Shown piece by piece: positions 1 through 6,390 of a stretch of 9,116 nt of DNA. Source of the stretch: Psychrobacter sp. (GTDB taxonomy: Bacteria; Pseudomonadota; Gammaproteobacteria; Pseudomonadales; Moraxellaceae); contig JARIAA010000243.1 in assembly GCA_029264635.1 (NCBI GenBank), forward strand, positions 1 through 9,116, given 5' to 3'. Below the pieces are notes generated by a model. The model was given only the letters and a program-made list of their open reading frames with translations. It did not search any database and had not been told where the DNA came from. How positions within the stretch are numbered: position 1 is the first letter of the stretch; each line of letters opens with the position of its first letter. The position numbers were made by a program, and so were the translations under genes.

Positions 1-1713
1 AACGGGTGCAAAACCATTGAACCAAGCATGATCCCAGTGACGCTTATCCAATGCCGCTTTGTTATAACTTTTGCCCTGCGCAATCGACTTAACCTGAGCG
101 GTACCTGTCTTGCCCGCGATACGATAACGTGGGGTATAGATACCTCGGCCTGTACCAGCCTTGATAGTCTCTTCCATAGCATCGTGCATCCGTGTCCAGT
201 CAGAGGGCTTGCCGTTATAGTCAATTTTGCCGTCTGGTTTGGTAATCACATCAACGCCCGCAGCGCCATCGCTATTTTTTAGCAAATGCGGGGTTATATG
301 ATTGCCCTTATTGGCCGTCATAGCAGTGGCATTGGCTATCTGTAACGGCGTCGCTAAAAAGTACCCTTGACCAATACTGACCGAAATCGTTTCACCGGGT
401 AGCCAGTTGGTATCGTAGGTGTCCTTTTTCCACTTCGGTGAAGGCATAATGCCTGTTTTTTCATTGGGCAAATCAATGCCTGTTTCTTCACCAAATCCAA
501 AGCGTACCATCCAATCATGCAGGCGCTGAATGCCCATCTCATAGGCCAATTTATAGTAATAAGTATCAACGGACATCACAATAGATTTTTTTAAGTTTAC
601 TGTGCCATGACCGCCTTTTTTCCAATCACGAAACCGATGGGAGTCTCCAGGTAAGCTGAAATAACCAGGGTCATAGATAGTCGTATTCCAATCACGAAGA
701 CCATAATGAATACCACCCAAACCCTCAAAAGGTTTGATAGTAGATCCAGGTGGGTACATGCCTTGTAAAGCACGATTATAGAGCGGTTGATCAAGATCCT
801 CTCGTAGTGCGTCGTAATCTTTAAATGAGATGCCTGAAATAAAGGGGTTAGGATCGTAACTTGGGTTACTGACAAACGCTAATACATCGCCGTTCTTTGG
901 ATCTATCGCGACAATGGCGCCGCGGCGTCCGTCTAACTGCTGCTGAGCGACTGTTTGTAAACCATAGTCCAAGCTCAAGGTAATGTCATTACCCGATATG
1001 GGCGGTTTGGTATCTAATTGGCGTAGTATATTGCCATGAACATCGGTTTCTACTGATTGGTAACCGGGTTGCCCAAGTAAGATGTCTTCATAAAAATCCT
1101 CAATACCAATTTTGCCGATAAGGTCAGTACCTGCGTAACGATCTTTATTAATCTGCTTAGATTCTTTGTCATTGATACGTCCCACATAGCCGATAACGTG
1201 GGCAAATAGCTCATCGTAAGGGTAGGAGCGCGTCAGCTTGCTTTGAATAGTCACTCCGCGAAAAAACGGTTTGCGCTCACTAAACTGGGCCAATTGTGTG
1301 TCTGTCAAATCAATCTTGATGGTCACAGGATCATTTTTACTTTTGCTTAGCCGCGCCAAAATATCAGTAATATCATTCTCTGTCAGATCAAAAATAGGCG
1401 CAAGCAGTTGTAATGTCCGCGCTGGATTTTCTACCTCATCAGGGCTGAGCATTGCCGTGAATACAGGCTGATTGTCAGCCAGTAACACGCCATTACGATC
1501 ATAGATATAACCTCGGCTTGGCGGGGCAGAGATAAGCTTAATACGATTATTATCCGCCTGAGTCTTGTATTTATCATGCGCGTACACTTGCAAATATCCA
1601 TAACGTAATAATAAAACTACCATACCCAAAAAAATTAACAAACCAAAAATAAGAATGCGCCGCATGAAAATACGGTTGACCTGTTCGGTGTCTGGGATAA
1701 GCGATTTATTCAT
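1..1713 (-). CDS. mrdA: Penicillin-binding protein 2, peptidoglycan D,D-transpeptidase (3' end outside window)
   Basis: This gene encodes the transpeptidase that cross-links peptidoglycan during lateral wall growth, normally with RodA in the elongasome. I translated 571 codons on the minus strand with no stop; the C-terminus lies beyond the left edge. A short cytoplasmic N-terminus leads to one membrane anchor (about residues 18-40). A dimerisation domain follows, with PSRGYIYDRNG near residue 60. The transpeptidase domain carries all three catalytic motifs: PPGSTIKPF (Ser324, Lys327), SVD at 381-383 and KTGTAQ from Lys535. The SIGQGYFLATPLQIA stretch is typical of PBP2. The family is about 630-680 residues, so roughly 60-110 are missing. 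The ATG at 1713 is chosen because an in-frame TAA lies 16 codons upstream with no other start between; the next ATG is codon 17, just before the anchor. No clear Shine-Dalgarno sequence precedes either. PBP3/FtsI is the alternative, but SVD in place of SSN favours PBP2. Confidence 0.95.
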   Translation of the reverse strand, partial: MNKSLIPDTEQVNRIFMRRILIFGLLIFLGMVVLLLRYGYLQVYAHDKYKTQADNNRIKLISAPPSRGYIYDRNGVLLADNQPVFTAMLSPDEVENPARTLQLLAPIFDLTENDITDILARLSKSKNDPVTIKIDLTDTQLAQFSERKPFFRGVTIQSKLTRSYPYDELFAHVIGYVGRINDKESKQINKDRYAGTDLIGKIGIEDFYEDILLGQPGYQSVETDVHGNILRQLDTKPPISGNDITLSLDYGLQTVAQQQLDGRRGAIVAIDPKNGDVLAFVSNPSYDPNPFISGISFKDYDALREDLDQPLYNRALQGMYPPGSTIKPFEGLGGIHYGLRDWNTTIYDPGYFSLPGDSHRFRDWKKGGHGTVNLKKSIVMSVDTYYYKLAYEMGIQRLHDWMVRFGFGEETGIDLPNEKTGIMPSPKWKKDTYDTNWLPGETISVSIGQGYFLATPLQIANATAMTANKGNHITPHLLKNSDGAAGVDVITKPDGKIDYNGKPSDWTRMHDAMEETIKAGTGRGIYTPRYRIAGKTGTAQVKSIAQGKSYNKAALDKRHWDHAWFNGFAPV

Positions 1714-1870
1714 GTAAGTTGTGTACCAATAAGCGCGGTGATTAAAGTGCGTAGCATCTTAACAATAGGGGTAGAAGTCATAGAGTAGCTAATAAATTCT
1801 ATGGCTCAGTATTAGCCAAATACAGGAGAAAAAATAACTATTTCAATAACATAACGCACCTAGTCTTGCC

Positions 1871-1913
1871 ATTATAAAAAATTTTTGACGTTATGATTGG
1901 ACGATGAATTATA
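1871..1913 (-). promoter_or_regulatory. Candidate mrdA promoter -10 elements
   Basis: Read on the minus strand there are two perfect TATAAT hexamers, at 1913-1908 and 1876-1871, directed towards mrdA. The downstream one is preceded by an A/T tract. Neither has a good -35 at 16-18 bases, so these are -10 candidates only. The implied leader is about 150-190 bases. AT-rich DNA produces TATAAT by chance. Confidence 0.25.
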
Positions 1914-1915
1914 AC
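1885..1915 (+). promoter_or_regulatory. Candidate plus-strand promoter overlapping the mrdA promoter region
   Basis: TTGACG (1885-1890, five of six to the -35 consensus) is followed 19 bases later by TATAAC (1910-1915, five of six to the -10). The A6T5 tract lies directly upstream, where an UP element would sit. The spacer is longer than the ideal 17. Transcription would start near 1922 and give the DUF445 gene a leader of about 300 bases. The -10 overlaps the minus-strand TATAAT at 1908-1913, so the two promoters would compete. Confidence 0.22.
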
Positions 1916-1975
1916 AGAACGAAATAAATTACGCTGGCATTGCGCGCTTATTTCTCAGGTGTTTCTGATATGCAA

Positions 1976-1988
1976 ATGTTAGTAACAT
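1976..1988. repeat. Perfect 13-bp palindrome, possible operator
   Basis: ATGTTA-G-TAACAT is a perfect inverted repeat with a one-base centre. It lies downstream of the candidate plus-strand promoter and upstream of the DUF445 gene. The one-base spacing suits a protein-binding site more than an RNA hairpin. I cannot assign it to a regulator family, and one such site in AT-rich DNA may be chance. Confidence 0.3.
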
Positions 1989-2091
1989 CTAAAAAGCATT
2001 TTACCTAATTAGCAATAGCAAACTCATAGGATTGCTGTCATCTAAGCTCACAACTTGACTGGGCTGGATGAGTGCTAATAAGCGGCAAGTA

Positions 2092-2100
2092 TGCTAAAAT
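2092..2100 (+). promoter_or_regulatory. Candidate extended -10 promoter for the DUF445 gene
   Basis: TGCTAAAAT matches the extended -10 pattern TGnTATAAT at all but one position. No good -35 lies 17 bases upstream (GTGCTA), which extended -10 promoters can tolerate. The predicted start near 2107 would give a leader of about 119 bases that includes the hairpin at 2138-2164. Confidence 0.3.
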
Positions 2101-2137
2101 CAGGCGATTTATTTTATAGTATTTACTCGTTTTCAGA

Positions 2138-2164
2138 GCGCAAGTTCTTACTTGAGCGTTTTTT
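2138..2164 (+). terminator. Hairpin with T tract in the DUF445 leader, possible attenuator or small RNA terminator
   Basis: The arms 2138-2145 and 2150-2157 pair as CAAGT with ACTTG, then one G-A mismatch, then two G-C pairs, around a TCTT loop. One base later come six T (2159-2164). This is the shape of an intrinsic terminator, but the stem is short and imperfect. It lies 61 bases before the DUF445 start, so it would reduce read-through into the gene or end a short upstream RNA. Confidence 0.3.
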
Positions 2165-2225
2165 AGGCATTCTAACAAATGATAATACATGAACGATAAC
2201 CATTACGTTAGAGGTAGAAAGAATT

Positions 2226-3560
2226 ATGGTCGAAACCTCACTATGGCAGATGCTTGCTGAGCACCCAGAGTTTCTTGCCATGCTGACCATTCCACCAGTG
2301 ACGGCATTTGTCACTTGGGTACATGTATGGATGGCTCTAAAAATGCTGTTTTATCCCATTAAGTTTTGGGGTATTCGGATACCTAAGTTTCCTTTTTTTG
2401 GGCTGCCTGGTATCGGCTGGCAGGGTATTGTCCCGCGTAAAGCGGGCAAAATATCGGGGGTTATCGTTGATCAGACGCTCTCAAAGCTTGGCTCGCTTGA
2501 GGAGTTTTTTCAAGCGATGGAGCCGCAGCAAATGGCGGAGTTCATCACTGATACCATTGACGGTAATCTTGAATCGCTTATTGATGAGATTATGCTTGAG
2601 CGCTCAGAGACCCTATGGAGAAACGTCCCTTACGCCTTAAAACGCCGTATTTACGCTCAAGCACACCAAGAATTACCAGATATCATGCAGTCGCTCGTCA
2701 CTGATTTGACTTACCATGTTGAAGATTTGGTCAATATGCGTCAGATGATTGTGAACAAAATGGAGAGTGATCGCCGCTTGATGGTCAATATGTTCTTAAA
2801 AGTTGGCCAAAAAGAGATTGATTTTATTTGGCATATTAGTGCTTTGATTGGGCTGATTTTTGGTCTTATTCAGATGTTCATCTTTTTAGTAGTACCGCAG
2901 CATTGGACAGTGCCGTTTTTTGCGGCTATTTGGGGGTTTTTAACCAACTGGATTGCGATTTGGATGGTGTTTAATCCCGTCGAACCAAAGTTTGTACCTT
3001 ATGTAAAGTTTTTTGCACGCCGTACAGGTTTTCCGTTTATCACATTGCAATTACCGCATGTGGCCGAGTTTCGCTTTCAAGGCGGCTTTATGAAGCGGCA
3101 AGAAGAAGTCTCTGAGGTATTTGCACAGATTGTCGTTAATGATTTGGTGACGATTGAGAACATCATGAACGAGATGATGTATGGTGAGCGCGCTGCACAA
3201 ACACGTGAGCTCATGAAGTCGCACCTTTATCAGTTGTTAGAGTCACCTGTTGTTAGTACCACGCTACGTATGGGACTGGGTCGCCGTGAATTTGGTCAAT
3301 TAAAGAATACGATTATTGACAAGTCGATTAGTGCCACCATGGTGCCACTACGAGATCCTGAGCTTAATGAGAGCCGCGCTAGTAAAATTTTTGGCTTGTT
3401 TCGCGATCGTATTCGAGCATTATCGCCTGATGAATTTCAAAACTTATTACGTCCTGCATTTCGAGAAGATGAGATGACGCTGATTGTGCTGGGTGGTTTG
3501 ACTGGATTTTTAGCGGGTTGGTTACACCTTGTTTTGGTGTTTTTTCCAGCGATACAGTAA
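2226..3560 (+). CDS. DUF445 family membrane protein, function unknown
   Basis: This is a 444-residue protein recognised as DUF445 (the YjiN group), whose biochemical role is not established. Hydrophobic segments lie near residues 18-48, 203-223, 228-249 and 417-441. A long, charged, helix-rich stretch separates the first and second (about 80-200). Another lies before the last (about 285-410). Family-like signatures are GIGWQGIVPRKAGKISG (62-78), TNWIAIWMVFNP (240-251) and a C-terminal LSPDEFQNLLRPAFREDE before the last helix. WxAhxMhFxP occurs twice (35-44 and 242-251), suggesting an internal duplication. The start is supported by GAGG at 2211-2214, 11 bases upstream, and by an N-terminus leading straight into the first helix. 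No enzymatic residues can be named. It is the nearest gene upstream of ccmF on the same strand, but the gap is 141 bases, so shared transcription is uncertain. Confidence 0.85.
   Translation: MVETSLWQMLAEHPEFLAMLTIPPVTAFVTWVHVWMALKMLFYPIKFWGIRIPKFPFFGLPGIGWQGIVPRKAGKISGVIVDQTLSKLGSLEEFFQAMEPQQMAEFITDTIDGNLESLIDEIMLERSETLWRNVPYALKRRIYAQAHQELPDIMQSLVTDLTYHVEDLVNMRQMIVNKMESDRRLMVNMFLKVGQKEIDFIWHISALIGLIFGLIQMFIFLVVPQHWTVPFFAAIWGFLTNWIAIWMVFNPVEPKFVPYVKFFARRTGFPFITLQLPHVAEFRFQGGFMKRQEEVSEVFAQIVVNDLVTIENIMNEMMYGERAAQTRELMKSHLYQLLESPVVSTTLRMGLGRREFGQLKNTIIDKSISATMVPLRDPELNESRASKIFGLFRDRIRALSPDEFQNLLRPAFREDEMTLIVLGGLTGFLAGWLHLVLVFFPAIQ
3524..3545 (+). terminator. Weak terminator-like hairpin inside the end of the DUF445 gene
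   Basis: ACACC (3524-3528) can pair with GGTGT (3536-3540) around a seven-base loop, followed at once by a T run through 3545. It lies within the last coding codons, ending 15 bases before the TAA finishes. The stem is only five pairs, so at best it would partly separate DUF445 transcription from ccmF. The same bases encode the hydrophobic HLVLVFF segment, which could explain the T richness. Confidence 0.25.
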
Positions 3561-3567
3561 TAAATAG

Positions 3568-3573
3568 TATAAT
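3568..3573 (+). promoter_or_regulatory. Candidate -10 element for the ccm operon
   Basis: A perfect TATAAT lies eight bases after the DUF445 stop and 128 bases before the ccmF start. No acceptable -35 sits 16-18 bases upstream and there is no extended TG. It is the best promoter-like element in the 141-base gap. I saw no FNR/ANR-type TTGAT-N4-ATCAA site that would suggest oxygen control. Confidence 0.2.
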
Positions 3574-3701
3574 AGACAAAGGCAACATAGATTGTGTTTA
3601 CATATAGAAGAATCTGAAGTTGTCAGTGCTTTTAAACGAATACCACTCCCAATCCGCCACAGTAAACGATGACCGTATTAGGGTAAACAGGGTTAGATTG
3701 T

Positions 3702-5729
3702 ATGTTAATCACAGAATTGGGTTATTTTGCCTTACTAGCTGCCTTTGTATTGGCGATCTTACAGGTAGTATTACCGACCGTTGGGGTCATGCGTGACCAA
3801 GTTGCTTGGCAGCGTTTGGCACCAAGTTTGGCTTGGGCGCAGTTTGCCGCGATGATCACGTCATTTGCAGCCTTAATGGCAGGCTTTTATTATAATGATT
3901 TTAGCTTAGTTTATGTCACCCAGCATTCCAATACCTTGTTACCTTGGTATTATAAGCTGTCAGCAACCTGGGGTGGTCATGAAGGGTCTTTGCTATTATG
4001 GATGACTATCATGGCGACATGGTGCGCGTTAGTCTCTTACTTTAGCCGTGGTTTGCCATTATCAATGCGAGCGCGAGTATTGGTGATACTGGCTGGCGTG
4101 CAAATGATGATGCTAGCGATGCTTATCTTCACCTCATCGCCATTTGAGCGTACTTTACCGAACTTACCTATCGATGGTGCTGATCTTAATCCTGTCCTAC
4201 AAGATTTTGGCCTGATCATTCACCCGCCTATGCTATATATGGGTTATGTAGGTATGGTTGTGCCGTTTGCCTTTTGTATGGCGGCTTTATGGGAGGGGCG
4301 CTTGGATGCAGTATGGACCCGCTGGTCACGCCCTTGGGCATTAGCGGCTTGGGGATTTTTGACCGTGGGTATCGCACTGGGTTCGTGGTGGGCCTACTAC
4401 GAGCTTGGCTGGGGCGGTTGGTGGTTTTGGGATCCAGTAGAAAATGCATCATTAATGCCATGGCTTGCTGGCACTGCTTTGCTACATTCGCTAGCCGTTA
4501 CGGAGAAGCGCGGTGTATTTAAGGCATGGACGATTATGCTGGCGATTTTTGCCTTTGCGCTGAGTTTACTAGGAACTTTCTTAGTACGTTCAGGAGTCAT
4601 TACATCAGTGCATTCGTTCGCAGCTGATCCAACACGCGGTTTGGTGATTTTAGCCATTCTTGGCATCATCGTAGGCGGTGGTCTATTGATGTTTGCGGTA
4701 CGTGGTTGGCGTCTGACGGTTGAGAGTCAATATCAGCTAATCTCACGTGAGTCGTTTTTGGTCATCAACAATGCCATCATTTTGATCGCAACTTTAGTCG
4801 TACTGCTCGGCACCCTTTATCCCATTATCGCTGATGCTTTTAAACTAGGACAGGTATCCGTTGGCCCTCCTTATTTTAATGCTTTATTTGTCCCTTTGAC
4901 TTGGCTTGTGTTATTGGCAATGGGTATGGGCTCGAATATCCGCTGGAAAAAAGATAAGCGTCCATTGTTAGGTATTGGAATGGTCATTGCGGTCAGCAGT
5001 CTGATACTTGCAGCGATTATTACCTATTTTGTCCATCCCTCATCTATGCTCAATATCGGTGTAACCTTAGCAGTCAGCTTTTGGGTGCTGTTTTGGATGG
5101 TCATTGATTTTAAAGACAAAACCAAAAATGCCCCAAGTATGGTGAGTGGTCTACGTCAGCTACGCCTAAGCTACTGGGGCCAACAAATTGCTCATATTGG
5201 AGTTTTAGTTGCTGTGATTGGTATTGCTTTTACCAGTAGCTTAAGTATCGAGCGCGATGTTGCATTAGGATCTAACGATAGTGTCAACGTCCAAGGTTAT
5301 TATTTTACAGTAAGAGACTTCCGCGAGGTCAAAGGCAGTAACTTTGATGGTGTTCAAGCAGAGGTTGAGGTCACTAAAGATGGCCGTGCAGTGACTACTT
5401 TGTATCCTGAAAAACGCACCTATATCATTAGCATGATGCCAATGACTGAGGCAGCCATTGATGCAAGCCTTATGCGCGATTTGTATGTCGCTCTTGGCGA
5501 ACCAATTGCTGAAGGTAGTAATCAGTGGGCTGTACGTATCTATGTCAAACCCTTAATACGCTGGATATGGCTAGGTGCACTAATCATGGCTTTTGGGGCA
5601 TTAATCAGCATGTTTGATAAGCGTTATCGTATTAAAAAAACCACGGTATCAAATAAAGTGATTGTAACTAATACAGATAACATAGTTGCCAATACAGCTG
5701 CGCCTGTGACTACCAAGGGGGAGAAGTAA
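3702..5729 (+). CDS. ccmF: Cytochrome c heme lyase subunit CcmF
   Basis: CcmF is the large membrane subunit of the System I heme lyase, which takes heme from CcmE and attaches it to the CXXCH cysteines of apocytochrome c on the periplasmic side. The 675-residue product is strongly hydrophobic with many membrane helices. It has the WGGHEGSLLLW motif (90-100) and the tryptophan-rich WWD heme-handling segment GWGGWWFWDPVENASLMPW (236-254). Conserved histidines are at 174 (LIIHPPMLYMGY) and 304 (TSVHSFA), matching the WWD heme ligands, and at 262 and 498, matching the ligands of the stable heme b described for the E. coli protein. A periplasmic domain spans about 515-615 before the last helix (618-637). 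It is slightly longer than E. coli CcmF (647) because of a Thr/Val/Asn-rich tail (646-675). AGGG at 3689-3692, nine bases upstream, supports the start. It is the first gene of ccmFGHI. Confidence 0.97.
   Translation: MLITELGYFALLAAFVLAILQVVLPTVGVMRDQVAWQRLAPSLAWAQFAAMITSFAALMAGFYYNDFSLVYVTQHSNTLLPWYYKLSATWGGHEGSLLLWMTIMATWCALVSYFSRGLPLSMRARVLVILAGVQMMMLAMLIFTSSPFERTLPNLPIDGADLNPVLQDFGLIIHPPMLYMGYVGMVVPFAFCMAALWEGRLDAVWTRWSRPWALAAWGFLTVGIALGSWWAYYELGWGGWWFWDPVENASLMPWLAGTALLHSLAVTEKRGVFKAWTIMLAIFAFALSLLGTFLVRSGVITSVHSFAADPTRGLVILAILGIIVGGGLLMFAVRGWRLTVESQYQLISRESFLVINNAIILIATLVVLLGTLYPIIADAFKLGQVSVGPPYFNALFVPLTWLVLLAMGMGSNIRWKKDKRPLLGIGMVIAVSSLILAAIITYFVHPSSMLNIGVTLAVSFWVLFWMVIDFKDKTKNAPSMVSGLRQLRLSYWGQQIAHIGVLVAVIGIAFTSSLSIERDVALGSNDSVNVQGYYFTVRDFREVKGSNFDGVQAEVEVTKDGRAVTTLYPEKRTYIISMMPMTEAAIDASLMRDLYVALGEPIAEGSNQWAVRIYVKPLIRWIWLGALIMAFGALISMFDKRYRIKKTTVSNKVIVTNTDNIVANTAAPVTTKGEK
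5717..5723 (+). promoter_or_regulatory. Ribosome binding site of ccmG, inside the end of ccmF
   Basis: The G-rich GGGGGAG lies seven bases before the ATG at 5731 and within the last codons of ccmF. It decides the ccmG start. The later in-frame ATGs at 5737 and 5797 have poorer spacing or no such site. Confidence 0.7.
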
Positions 5730-5730
5730 G

Positions 5731-6390
5731 ATGAGTATGTCAGACAATACCCCCAATCCAAACAGCCATCAAAACAATGAACGTCATACAAAAACGATGA
5801 ATAGAAAACAGCTCAAAGTATGGTTTTTAATCCCACTTATCGTGTTTTTTGGTCTGATGATAATGCTGTATATGCGTTTGGGCAAGCCCACCGATATCGT
5901 GACTAACACAGCGCTTGAGCGGCCTGTACCCACTTTTGAGCTGCCACTATTGTCAGATACGAGCCGTATTATGACTAATGAAAATTTACCTGATGAGCCG
6001 TTTTTGATGAACATTTGGGGCTCTTGGTGTCCAACCTGTATTGTTGAGCATCCTTTTTTAATGCAGTTAGAGGAGCGCGGTGTTAATTTGGTGGGTGTCA
6101 ATTATAAAGATGAGATTGGCAATGCGCTAAGCTATTTAAACCGTGGCGGTGATCCGTTTTCTATGTCGATTCAGGATTTATCAGGTCAGTTTGCGCTAGA
6201 TTTGGGTCTAACAGGGGCGCCTGAAACCTTTATCGTTGATGGGGACGGTATCATTCGTCAGCATATCATCGGTGAGATCAATGAAGCTAACTGGCAAGAA
6301 CGTATTACGCCTTGTTTAATGGTGCTCAATGAGGCCAATAAAAACGGTAGCAGCCCAGAACCCAGTCAGGTTCAGGAGGCATGCCAATGA
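5731..6390 (+). CDS. ccmG: Thiol:disulfide oxidoreductase CcmG (DsbE), membrane-anchored thioredoxin fold
   Basis: CcmG is a periplasm-facing, membrane-tethered thioredoxin-like protein that keeps apocytochrome or CcmH cysteines reduced for heme ligation. It usually draws electrons from DsbD/CcdA, not seen here. A polar, Asn/His-rich cytoplasmic N-terminus (1-28) precedes one membrane anchor (about 30-48). The thioredoxin domain follows, with the active site WGSWCPTC (Cys100, Cys103), the CcmG-type GVNYKDE (122-128) and the cis-proline loop GAPETF (Pro164 in it). At 219 residues it is longer than E. coli CcmG (185) because of the N-terminal tail and a Ser/Glu-rich C-terminal tail. Two extra cysteines are present, 195 and 218. 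The start sits one base after the ccmF stop with a strong upstream GGGGGAG; the stop overlaps the ccmH start as ATGA. The small Gly at W-G-S-W replaces the more usual Ala. Confidence 0.95.
   Translation: MSMSDNTPNPNSHQNNERHTKTMNRKQLKVWFLIPLIVFFGLMIMLYMRLGKPTDIVTNTALERPVPTFELPLLSDTSRIMTNENLPDEPFLMNIWGSWCPTCIVEHPFLMQLEERGVNLVGVNYKDEIGNALSYLNRGGDPFSMSIQDLSGQFALDLGLTGAPETFIVDGDGIIRQHIIGEINEANWQERITPCLMVLNEANKNGSSPEPSQVQEACQ
6374..6379 (+). promoter_or_regulatory. Ribosome binding site that decides the ccmH start
   Basis: A perfect AGGAGG lies only one base before the ATG at 6381 but seven bases before the ATG at 6387. The second spacing is the functional one, so initiation at 6387 is preferred. 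Confidence 0.8.

Larger units (their letters stand above)
1714..2225. other. Divergent intergenic region between mrdA and the DUF445 gene, no protein gene seen
   Basis: These 512 AT-rich bases separate two divergently read genes. I found no convincing coding sequence in either direction. The region holds promoter-like hexamers for both strands, an A6T5 tract at 1876-1886, a perfect 13-bp palindrome at 1976-1988 and a hairpin with a T tract at 2138-2164, each listed separately. The length is large compared with the other spacers here (141 and 199 bases), so regulatory or non-coding RNA content is plausible but unproven. Confidence 0.6.

Noticed and set aside
28..282. Plus-strand open frame of 84 codons, and similar frames at 354-569 (minus), 597-875 (minus) and 1271-1471 (plus)
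   Set aside because: All lie within the mrdA coding sequence in other frames, lack ribosome binding sites and show no recognisable protein pattern, whereas the mrdA frame carries all catalytic motifs.
2011..2036. Inverted repeat AGCAAT ... ATTGCT
   Set aside because: Six pairs around a 14-base loop in AT-rich DNA is near chance and has no T tract or partner feature.
2055..2081. TTGACT and TAATAA as a promoter for the DUF445 gene
   Set aside because: The spacing is only 15 bases with a poor -10; the extended -10 at 2092-2100 is the better candidate and is too far away to use this -35.
2189..2263. Short upstream frame beginning ATGAACGATAAC that overlaps the DUF445 start
   Set aside because: It has no Shine-Dalgarno sequence and no regulatory residue run, and it is about the length expected by chance.
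2123..2314. Minus-strand 63-codon frame across the DUF445 start
   Set aside because: It is antisense to the DUF445 N-terminus and leader, has no recognisable protein features, and its Ser/Met-rich sequence is typical of a shadow frame.
4228..4669. Open frames on both strands within ccmF (4228-4461 minus, 4274-4522 plus, 4397-4669 minus)
   Set aside because: They are shadows of the GC-richer WWD region of ccmF, which is unambiguously coding in its own frame.
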